Positions 26,662 to 36,900 of a DNA stretch of 64,000 bases are shown here, piece by piece. The notes under the pieces are model-generated. The model saw nothing but the letters and a program-made list of their open reading frames with translations, had not been told where the DNA came from and ran no database searches. The translations under genes were made by a program, and so were the position numbers. The number at the start of each line of letters is the position of its first letter. Within the stretch, counting starts at the first letter, position 1. This DNA comes from Eretmocerus hayati (taxonomy: Eukaryota; Arthropoda; Insecta; Hymenoptera; Aphelinidae): assembly GCA_029851415.1 (NCBI GenBank), contig CM056743.1:2852001-2916000 (forward strand), read 5' to 3'.

Positions 26662-27544
26662 TCAGTTTATACAGTTATCAAAATTGAAATTAGAATAACA
26701 GCTAAATTCATTGGCTAGATTGTTTTTATGATGAGGTGTAAATGTGCACTTCTTCACAGCCAAAAGTTTGCTAGATAATTCTTCCATAATTGCTCCTGAA
26801 ATTATATGAAACCATTGGTTTAACCTAGACGATTGGCATAACTCAAATTTGCTGATGATACTGAAAACACACCTGTGCAGAGGACAACTTTTTTCTTCAT
26901 TAAGAGCCTCACAGTGATGGCTGTTTTTGATAGACACTCCTCAGAAAGAAACGGAGGATCACATATAACTAGATCAAATATTCCATGAAGATCAGCTGGA
27001 ATGTTTTGAGGAGTATTGTAGTCATAAAAAATGAAGTCAGTACCAAAAACTGAGAAACGTTGATCAAATTCAAATAGTTTCACTGTAAAATATTGTAAAG
27101 AAGAATGAATAGTCAACGAAGTAGGTTCAGAGAGGAGGATAATGGAAAAGTATAATACCTTGTCTGCCATCAGACTTCTTTTTCAGAGCTTTATATAGAC
27201 TTGGACATGAAATCAAGGCAATATTACTATTGTCATCTGTGCATTTTAAGGCTGCATCTGTGATAGCTTTGATGGTATTCTCATCATACCAAAATTGACT
27301 GAGTTGCTAACAAACAAATGAAAATACTTGATCAAGTTTGAAGTTTCTATTACCTGGTTAATATGATTTTGAGTCATTTTATTACCCAATTTTCTTGGAT
27401 ATCGAGACTTTCTTGAGTACAATCATTGTTTTCTAAGGCCCGTTCAAATTGCTTTTCACTCTCTTCTCTCTCTTTATAAAACTCATTTAACGCAGCCAAA
27501 GTATCTGGATGTAACTGGAGCTCGTCATTGTCTGATTCACTCAT
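26662..27544 (-). CDS. EEF1AKMT1: eEF1A lysine N-methyltransferase 1 (EEF1AKMT1 / N6AMT2 family)
   Basis: Four minus-strand exons, 27544-27386, 27306-27159, 27082-26873 and 26795-26662, give 216 residues, the usual length of the family. The enzyme methylates a lysine of elongation factor eEF1A using S-adenosylmethionine. Visible hallmarks in order: QENWQLSQFWYDENT, the SAM-fold segment with ALISCPSLY, FEFDQRF, the DFIFYDYN block, and VICDPPFLSEECL, which carries the DPPF (D/N-P-P-F/Y) catalytic signature. Then come LCTGAIMEE and the C-terminal ANEFSCYSN. The first two codons after ATG are Ser-Glu, as is common in the family. It is head to head with RpL7, 188 bases between start codons. Confidence 0.93.
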
Positions 27545-27732
27545 TTTCCACGAAGAGTAAAGGACTTTTATTTGAAGATTTTTCCATCAATATTCGAGTC
27601 TCGGAACTGCAGTAGCAGACTCACAGCAGTCGACAAAACACGTGGAGTCGGAGATGTAGAGAAAGATAAACATATGTTCAGAATCCTCGCTCAACAGTTG
27701 GTAGCGCGTAGTCATTCTTCATCAGCGGCACA
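27545..27732. promoter_or_regulatory. Compact bidirectional promoter: EEF1AKMT1 / RpL7
   Basis: 188 bases between the two start codons must hold both transcription starts and 5' UTRs. A pyrimidine stretch (CATTCTTCATC) just before the RpL7 ATG is a possible TOP/TCT-type initiator of ribosomal protein genes, but the match is weak. Confidence 0.55.
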
Positions 27733-29641
27733 ATGGCGGACGCGTAAGTTGTTCTACGATTTATCACAACAATCCATTGACATCGCAATTCAACAACAAT
27801 TTTTCGTCATTTTTATACGCTAACTACAAACCGCAATCCTCCTTTCTCGATGTTTGATAGATATTTTCTCGTTGGAACTTTTCAACTTTGAGTGAGAATT
27901 ACAGTCTGTTTCTAACCTAGCTCAATGCACCGGGTACTTGTAATGAACGTGTTAAATACGATATGTTCAATTATTGTTTCACAATATTCGTTTATTTACT
28001 AGCAAAATTTTCCTAGAATTACATCTGATTTCAGAGTTGACCCAAAATTTTGTCATAATTTTCTTGACTTTCTGAGTAGTCACTGTCTCTCAAGATGAAT
28101 TGTGGTAAACATTTAGTAACTCCCACACTTTTGACAGTGTGTATCTTAGACCTCATGTGAACAATGTCTTTTTTTCAGAAAGAAGGAAAGCAAGCCTAAG
28201 GCAGAGGCTTCCAAAAAGTTGCCTGCTGTCCCAGAGTCAGTACTCAAGAGGAGGAAGCGCCGTGAAACAGCTAAAGCCGCCCGCCTTCAAACTGCCATCA
28301 AGGTACTAGAAAAGAAAATACTTCCCTTGTTTTCCCCATCTTCTGTAAAGTTTGATGAACTTATTTTTAATGAGAACTTGTGCTTTTTTCAGAGGAAAAC
28401 CAACTTTCACAAGAAAAGGAAGGAAATCTTCAAGCGTGCTGAACAGTATGTGAAAGAATACAGAATCAAAGAGCGAGATGAAATCAGACTCATCAGAACA
28501 GCCAAGAAGCAAGGCAACTATTATATTCCAGGAGAAGCTAGGCTTGCCTTTGTTATGCGTATTAGAGGGTATGTAAAATGAAGCTGATTCATTATATTGT
28601 TGTATCTATTGCAAAGCACTCTTGTTGTTGAAAACTTTCTCATCTCCTTCATCCAATTGGTTGACTAAGTTATCATTGTGTAATGAACCATTTCTTCTTT
28701 CTTTTCAGTGTGAACCAAGTGTCCCCAAAAGTACGCAAAGTCCTCAAGCTGTTCCGTTTGAGACAGATCAACAATGGTGTATTCATCAAGCTCAACAAAG
28801 CTACCATCAATATGCTCCGTATCATTGAGCCATATATCACTTGGGGATACCCCAATCTCAAATCAGTCAGAGAACTGATTTACAAAAGAGGATTTGCCAA
28901 AATTAACAGGCAGAGGATCCCGATCACAAGCAATGCAATCATTGAGAAAGCTTTAGGTATGGTTTTTTGGTTCTTTTAATTGGAGACGATTCCATGGGTA
29001 TTTATGAACCTTTTCAAAGTTACCCTTCCATACCGTCTCAAAGTAATGAAATATACTGCTAATGATGGACACTTGCTAAGTGTCCTTCATGCAGGTATTC
29101 CTACAATCTTCAGATGATATGCTCTCGAGTATCTAGTCAGTAACATTTGAATTTTTTTTCAGGTAACAAGAACATTATTTGTACAGAAGATTTGATCCAT
29201 GAAATCTTCACTGTTGGACAGAAGTTCAAGTATGCAAGTAATTTCCTGTGGCCCTTCAAGGTAAGGTCTAGTTGGGATCACCATCACAGTATTTATCACT
29301 GATTTAATGGTTGACATAGGCATGGTAACTGAGAACATTCCTCTCTTTTGCCTCCTACTATGTCAAATATAAAATTGAGATCACCATTACTCTTTTACCA
29401 TCTTATGAGTTCTTGAGTAAGTAGGTCTTGCACACTAACGATTTTTTCATCATCTCCCACACATCTACTCTAAAGTCATCACCTTTCCAATTCAATAGAC
29501 CAGTTGATTTTATTGATCAAATTTTTCTAGCTCAACACACCCACTGGTGGATGGCGCAAGAAGACCAATCATTATGTTGAAGGAGGAGATTTTGGAAACA
29601 GAGAGGATAAGATCAATGAACTTCTCAGGCGCATGGTTTAA
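27733..29641 (+). CDS. RpL7: 60S ribosomal protein L7 (uL30)
   Basis: Six exons, 27733-27743, 28179-28302, 28393-28568, 28709-28956, 29163-29260 and 29531-29641, join in frame to 255 residues. The tiny first exon encodes only MAD plus two bases, a common ribosomal-gene layout. The Lys/Arg-rich N-terminal extension ([19 protein letters not shown]) leads to [54 protein letters not shown] and the end [14 protein letters not shown], all characteristic of L7. It is a structural protein of the large subunit. An AATAAA signal lies at 29665-29670, just after the stop. Introns 4 and 5 are long relative to the others and each contains a candidate H/ACA snoRNA. Confidence 0.97.
28981..29108 (+). ncRNA. 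Candidate H/ACA box snoRNA in RpL7 intron 4
   Basis: About 128 bases with the full H/ACA layout. Hairpin 1: lower stem GAGACG paired with CGTCTC, an internal pocket, and upper stem GGGTA/TACCC. A hinge with the H box AAAGTA (ANANNA) follows. Hairpin 2 has lower stem ATAC-TGC/GCA-GTAT and a 13-bp upper stem (ATGATGGACACTT with AAGTGTCCTTCAT, one mismatch). An ACA box at 29103-29105 lies exactly three bases before the inferred 3' end. Ribosomal protein introns are the usual hosts. The rRNA or snRNA uridine it guides was not determined. Confidence 0.75.
29309..29437 (+). ncRNA. Candidate H/ACA box snoRNA in RpL7 intron 5
   Basis: About 129 bases. The 5' hairpin has a perfect 9-bp lower stem (TTGACATAG at 29311-29319 with CTATGTCAA) and an inner GGCA/TGCC pairing with an unpaired pocket between. 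The H box ATATAA is at 29367-29372. The 3' hairpin has lower stem GAGATC/GGTCTT (with wobbles) and upper stem TTACTC/GAGTAA. The ACA box is at 29432-29434, three bases from the inferred end. Same host gene and orientation as the snoRNA in intron 4. Target unknown. Confidence 0.65.
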
Positions 29642-29664
29642 AACTTGCAATGTGCTCAAATATC

Positions 29665-29670
29665 AATAAA
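29665..29670 (+). terminator. RpL7 polyadenylation signal AATAAA
   Basis: Canonical hexamer 24 bases after the RpL7 stop codon, consistent with the short 3' UTRs of ribosomal protein genes. Confidence 0.8.
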
Positions 29671-30916
29671 AGTACATTTATAAGATTCTCTTTTGCACAT
29701 GCTGTGCATATTCATTAGATTCCACATGAAGTTACACCTTTGGCTTGAGCTTTTTCTGTTTCTATATAAGATTTTGATAGGAACCTCATTTAAAAGTCTA
29801 ATACAAATGAAATTCTTCTCATCCAAAATTCAATGATGATATTCAGGTCATTGATGGCTAACAACCACCTGGAATTTGTAATAATGTGCTCAGAAATTGT
29901 ACTGAATTTTTTCTATTTGTCAAATCATTCATTGAACAAATCAAATTGGTGGCTTGCCAGGTGAGCACTTGTTAAAAAACGATTACTAGAGTTTCTTTGA
30001 TGGTTCAAAGTTTTTATTGTGCAGAAAGTTTGATTCATACATTATATGTAATGACATTCAAAAAAGTTTTTTGAAGGGAAGCTCTGTACCATTTAGATTA
30101 TTTTAAATAGAGGGGTTCTCATAGTTTTTGTTGATTTGATGAATCGTTTTGGATTAATGGGCTCAGAATATTGAAAAACTCTATGTAGAAACCACACCAA
30201 AAGGAGTAAATGACCTTGGATTGATCCTTTTTTTAATTCTAAATAATCTAAATCTCAATTTTTACAAGCGCAAAGTGCGTAAATTTTTGAAATCGTTTAC
30301 TCCACCAGTCAGATAATCATTTCTCAAAAAAATGTTAACCCTTCACATCCGAATCAGTCGTAGAAAGTCACGTGACTCGACCAGGATTTCGGTCCCATGT
30401 CCTTGAAACGAAAGCGGCGTAAAAGTACAGAAAAAAAACAAAGATTGCGAGGGAAACTTTTGGCCTCGATGGATCAACCCGCCCTCTCTATACACAGAGA
30501 CGAATGTGTGAGTACTGTACGTGAAATTTTACGAGCCTTTATTCCGGCGCAATACATGCGCACAAGATCGTAACCTCGTAGTTGACTGTTGGTCTGGTTG
30601 CGGTTTGCAATCGTTTACACCAAGTGCTTTTGAACCGTTGGAAAATGTAATACGATAAGTAAGTAAAAGTGGGAAGTAATAATTCTTGACAGTGCCGGTC
30701 GTAAACGACAAAAGCTCCGGAATAGTTTGTTGATAGATAATGGACATGATGATCGCCGATCTTGCAGATTATAATTTGACCCGATAGCCGATAGCATGTG
30801 AGGTTTCATAAGAAAAACTTGTTTTGACAAGCGATTATCAAATACTCGTAATAATACTTTGATGATCCAACTACCTTCTTGTAGGATTCAAAGATTGTCT
30901 TTCTCTTGATCCAACC
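29671..30916 (+). promoter_or_regulatory. Intergenic region and promoter / 5' UTR of the GTF3C2-like gene
   Basis: The first 600 bases are AT-rich and featureless. From about 30360 the sequence becomes more CpG-rich. It contains the perfect 12-base palindrome AGTCACGTGACT at 30366-30377, a CACGTG E-box core for bHLH-Zip factors. A plausible 5' UTR intron runs from a donor at 30659 (GTAAGT) to an acceptor at 30882-30884 (TTCTTGTAG), leaving 32 bases of leader before the ATG at 30917. Confidence 0.5.
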
Positions 30917-33900
30917 ATGGAATTTGGAAATGAGTCAGTCCCAATTGACTCAACTTTGGAAATCTCATCCAAGGTTAATGAGTTGGAGCAAACACCATTT
31001 ATAGTAGATACAACAGGAGTTTTGTCTCATGGTAGTGATTTAACAAGTGAGGATATAATATAATTTTCTCGTTCTGCAAATTGGAGTAGCATTGTTGTAC
31101 TATTGCATGATTGAATTTTGACCCTTCCATAACCTACCGAATGTTTTTAGCTGGAATCCCTGTTACCTCCGACAATACAAGTGCTGAAGATATACTGTTT
31201 TATAAAGATGAAAATGGATTGGTGTACTTTGCAGAAGATTCAAACAACATTGTTTTTTTACAACAAGATCAAGACCTGAGCCAATTCATTGCTGATGGTA
31301 ATTACCAGCAAGTAGTTGTCAGTGAGGCAAATGATCATGGAATAATACTAACCGATGGCAATGGCTATCAAACAGTTGTAACTGGTACTAGTAATGACCA
31401 GAACGTAGCAATCGTCAACAATAATGAATATCAAATTGTAGTGAGTGAGAGTAATGATCAAGCAACACCCACTATTTATAACAGTCCTCAAACTGCGATC
31501 AATGAGCAAAATGAGCTTACAGCAAACAATATCACTAATCATGCAATTGAAAATTCTGAAATCAAATATTGTGAGCAAGAGATCAATACAACTTTTCAAT
31601 ATGATGACAAAATTCTAGCGTCAGAAAATTATGTTGAAGAAACTACCATCTTGAACAATTCTGAACAGGGCACAGAGTGCACTCAAAACAGCGATCTAAA
31701 AGCAAGCATCACAACTACTGAATATCCTGATGCAACTTCTGGATGCAATCTCCCAGAAACAGCCACAATCAGTAATCAAAATCAAGAAACAGTGCAGCCT
31801 GAAATCAGTATTTCTGGATCTGATAACAATGATGTGATAGCTCATGAATCAGTTGCCTTAGAAAACAATCAACAAGAGGCTGTATCCATCAGTGACGGTA
31901 ATTCTAAATTGGTGACAACTTTGCCTAATTTGGAGACAAATATGACTAATGATAATGAACATGAAATACTGACAGCTGAAAACAACGACCAACAGTTGAA
32001 TACCATCAGTGGGTACGATCATAGTTCAGCAGAAATTGAAAAAATTTGTCTTGATACATCAACAATCAGAAGTGACAGTAATGAAAAAATAATAACCCCA
32101 AGTGAACATCAGATAGTAGTCAATCCGAACAATCAGAACGGAGACATGACCAATTCTCCCAACCATGATCAAGAAATAATAGGCCATAGTAATGATAGCA
32201 GTCATGACATAAACTTGAATGGGACTAGATCTGAAGGTATAAATCTTATTGACAATGATAATAATGGGGAAATGACAGTTCTAAGTAAGGAACAAAACTT
32301 GATTACTATCTCTAATGATGTTGGCCAGAAACATGATGAATCCCAAATCATAGATAGAAAAACTCCGTGCGAACTCTCAGTACCTGAAATTAGCGATCCA
32401 GAACCTATTAAAATTGATGCACTACACCAAGAAAAGGATTTCAATGATAGTCAAGACTGTGTTATATCCAAAATCAACAATGATGTTGATAATGACCCAG
32501 CCAGACCAACTGTTAGTACTGATGATCATAAAATGAAAGAATCTCTACCTGTTGTGAAGGACCCGGAAAGTCATGTCATTGATGAACAAACTGCAATGCA
32601 AGACAGTGATTCTCAAGACACGATAGAAGAGATTGAATACATTGTAGAAGAAGTTATTGAATTTGATGATGCTTCACAGACTGAAGAATCAGAGACTGAC
32701 AGCAAGGCACAAGACAGTGTTATTTCTAATGACGATGAAAGACTACTTTCTAATTATAGTGGTACGTTAGATTTACCTAGAACTAACAAGCTGAGGATCA
32801 AAGAAGATATTCTTTTTTCTAAATCTGGTGTTCGTAAGCCTTTAAGAACATATGAAAGAAAGAACAAAAGTGTAGTTCCTCAAAAATTGGATAATGGAGT
32901 GCATGGAATGCAAGAATTGTCAAAACGTCGCAGTACATTCAAGGATGATGGATATAGTCCAGATTCTTCTAAGTCTAGCCCTAGAACTAGTCATAAGCCT
33001 TCACCTTTGGGTCAACGTGAATCGGTAAGAGTGTATGGTGCACCCAAAAAACAACCCAGTAGTGGCTCTTCATTGAGTGATAGAGTGCAACGCTCTCCAA
33101 ATAAATGTAAATATGATGAGGGTAAGTACTTCATTTGAAGTCAGATGTTTCAGAGTAACATTTTTTGTAACTTCATTTTTATCCACAGTAAAATTGTTTG
33201 AAGAGCTGGAAGATCATAGTCCTAATCATGAGACCAACATGAGTTTGCATGCACAACATATCGAATGTATGAATTTGACAGGTGAGTTGATCTACCTTTG
33301 TCCAAGAGTAATCTTATGACTGTGAGTGACCCTTCAGGCTTGTATATTCCAATAAAATGCGTATCTGTGACAATGGGATTGAAAACACCCTCAAGTCAAG
33401 ATTTGAAATAGGTAATTTAACTAAATCTACTTTCATTGCAATCTCTTGCTCTTGTAAAAAGTGGTTGATGACAATGATTGAAAGATGTCGAGCCATAGCA
33501 GTCAAAATCACAATAGGTATAACTTAAACCTGGATTTTTCCATCTGCATCAAGTTTTCAATGTTTATAAGTCCTTAACGGGTTGGTGTCACTAATTGATT
33601 TCAATTTATTCATTATCCAGAAGATTCCGCATGTATAGACCTGGAATCTATACTCTCGCCTACAAAGAAGAAAGGGCGGCCACCTAAGATGAAATCGCCA
33701 GAAATGAAGGATACTAGTAAAAAAGATTTGCAAGCAAGTTATACTGAAACAGGTGAGAAAAATTTGTTGAAATCCTGGAAATGATATTGAGCTTGATTTT
33801 TAGCTGAAGTTCTGTATCGCTAGTGACTTTCTCAACCACCTTTCAACTCTGTTCAATTTGAGCATTAACAACCCCCAAGATATTTCTGACGTGTATCTTA

Positions 33901-36900
33901 GTAAACAGTCTTGTAGATACCATTCTCATACTAATCTTGGCAGTTTTTCTGAACTAAAATGCCGTTTTCAGATTCTATGCTAGAGACGGATGTAAGCCAA
34001 ACAACTCCAGTCTCGACCACTAAAAAAAGAAGAGGACGACCACCACGAGCACAGCACGATATTGAATCAACTCCTCATCAACTTGGAGAATTAAAGACAT
34101 CGTCTGTCCAAATTAGAGATAGCCCGACCTCACATTCAATTCTCTCTGGTAAGTTATTAAAAATGGAGATTCTATTTTTTGTGTAGATGTTCAAAGCTAT
34201 GTGACACTTAAGTACTGATGCCTTGTCAATCACCCATTCCGTCATAGAATCCATAACAGATATCGTTGATCAAGAAGTGAGTGTGGTTGATAGTCCAACT
34301 CCAAAGAAAAGAGGTCGGAAACCAAAAATTGCCAGTGGATTGAACTCGTCTGTCGAAGAATCTTTCAGTGCAAGGACACCTATCTCAGCCGTCTCGTTAC
34401 CAAATAAACGAAGGGGTCGTCCTCCTAAAGAAATCTCCGACCGCGCAATTATTTCTGTAGAAACTTCAGCCAGAGCTCCGAGAAGCAGTGGGGCTGATGA
34501 ACACGAGAGCAGTCCTGGTAAATTTACATACTTCTGGAAAATCCCGTTGAAGTTATTGTTGAAGGTAGAATATTGATTGAAGAAATTTTTATACTGTAGC
34601 TGTGCCAAACGTGAGCAGTCCAGCTAAAAAAAGAAGAGGTCGGCCACCCAGAGTATCTCTCGTACCTGGTCCCGATCCGAGCACTGATCAACCAGTTGAT
34701 TCGATAATACACACTATTGAACCAAGTAAGAGTTGAACCATTATGACTGAATCTTTGAGAAGTATCACTTTCAATTTTTAAAATACATGTTCAAGCAATT
34801 TGAATATTTTATTAGACAATGTTTGCGGAATCATTTACACATTTTCATGATCTCAATAATGAAACACCTTCTTTGAAAATTCCTGAGTATGAGTAGTTCA
34901 CTGTTAGAATAATATTGGGCCATGAATGTGCGCGTGGCAATACAATTAAGTCAGATGAAAGACCGAAGCGTTTAGAATTGAAAAGCTGTCTTCTTTCCAC
35001 AGACTCGCATCCAGTGTCTGATGATACTATCAATGTGCTTGGAACCGATACGCACGAAATTCCAACTAATGACAACAATGAAAACGTTGATAATGTGCGA
35101 ACCTTGAAGAGAAAAAGAGGTAGACAATCTGGAGCCCTACCTGACGCCGGCGAATTGTTGAATGCATCCAAGACCAAGGAGTCACTCGAAATCTCTGCAA
35201 TTAAAGGTATGGTGACACTATGAAAGTGAATGATAGCCTCCATGTAGCAAATCTTGGAAAAGTTGTGTCTCAATTAAGAGTATGGTAGTGTCATTTTGTG
35301 ATTCAAAACGCTATGATGTAGGGGAATGATTCATCAAATGAAGGCGAGGATATATTTCGTTTAATGGCGAAAAAAATCACTTGCCAGCGCATTTCAATCG
35401 ATATTGTTCCGATGTCTACTTTCGTTTGAACATCCACATGTTGTAACAGTTTTGAAAATTTTCGATGTCTGTAAATTTTACTTCTGTTTTACGTTCTTCA
35501 TGGAGAAGATGAAGTTCGCCAGAAAGGATCAAAATGATTCCTATGGTGTAAGTTCATCAGGATCGAGAAAAACTCATCAAATCGTTATGATTTTCTTTGA
35601 AGTCTATTGTTGGTTCCGTTGTACAGTGGAACTTCGATATAACGAACTTGAAGGGACCGGCCTCCGCCTTCGTTATATCGAGGTTTCGTTTTATCGAAGT
35701 TTTGTACCAGAACCTCGTATGCAAGCCATTCTGTGTACAATTTGAGCACAGAATGGGCCATCTCTGGATATTTGTTTCACATAGAATCCAATACAGTGGA
35801 AACATGCTTTTGCCATTGAACAATTCTTCATTATTCAAGATTAGTATAGGCCAAATAATATGTTCCGACGTTTGAGAGTTTCGTTGCCCCTGGAGAGAGC
35901 CATTTTTGACTCCGGAAATGGTCGTATGGGTGGGTTTGGGCTCAATTTTCCTTAGAATTCTGAGAGATAACTTGTTGTCCTTTTTTGTTCATTTTTCTTT
36001 CCACTCCTCAGCAAAGATTTTGCCATCTGCGAAGGAAACCTGGCTCGATATCCTCAAAAAAAGTCGAGCGATGGTCTCAAATCTCGAAATTCGATCTGTC
36101 ATCAGTGAGCCTCTCATTGGTTTTCGATTCATAAGTATGTGAGGATTTTGTTGACTCATAAATCACTAAACACGATCTGCATACGATTTTTAGATAAGAT
36201 TAAGATACGATTTTTAACTCTGTGACCGTGATGAATCTTTCTCAGAGACCACTTCACACTCGACCTCTTTTCGGAATTCTACTATATCTTCCGGACAAAA
36301 CTTCGTTATAACGAGGTTCGAATTCGTAATAACGAGGTAACTCAACACAGGTTGAAATATGAAGTTCAAGGGACCGGAGCTCTACTTCGTTATACCGAGG
36401 ATTTCTTTATATCGGAGTTCCTTATATCAAAGTTCCACTGTATCTCCAATGAAGAAAAAAAAGGAGAGTTCAAAAATTCCTCTCTCAAAATGAAAATATC
36501 GAGAACCTATTAAACGATCACGATACGCGCTAAAGGCGATACTCGTGAGGTAGCTTTTCCTCATCAATGATCTATTTCAGTATTTGGTCTGATCAAGGTG
36601 ATTACTGTTTTGATGTCCCAAAGAATCTTTCTCCTTTCTACAGTGGTATTGAGGATTTGTCCGAATCTTCTTCTTACTGATTGAGGTATCGTTCTAAGTA
36701 GTATTAAAGAACCTATTCAGCAAGTATGAAGGGTATTGCTTTCTCTAAAGAGAAAGCTTTGTTTTCATACCAGCAAAATTTTGATCAAATTTTCTACTAA
36801 ATCCAATATTAAGTTGAACAAAATTCCGTTTATCTAAAAAAGGCTTAGACTATTCTCTTCCTCTCGCCAAAATCTATCAATTGTAGGTAACACTTTTCCT

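Noticed and set aside
28076..28166. Hairpin in RpL7 intron 1 (CACTGTC paired with GACAGTG) with a downstream ACA
   Set aside because: The ACA is about 20 bases from the stem and no convincing H box or second hairpin was found; not enough to call a third snoRNA.
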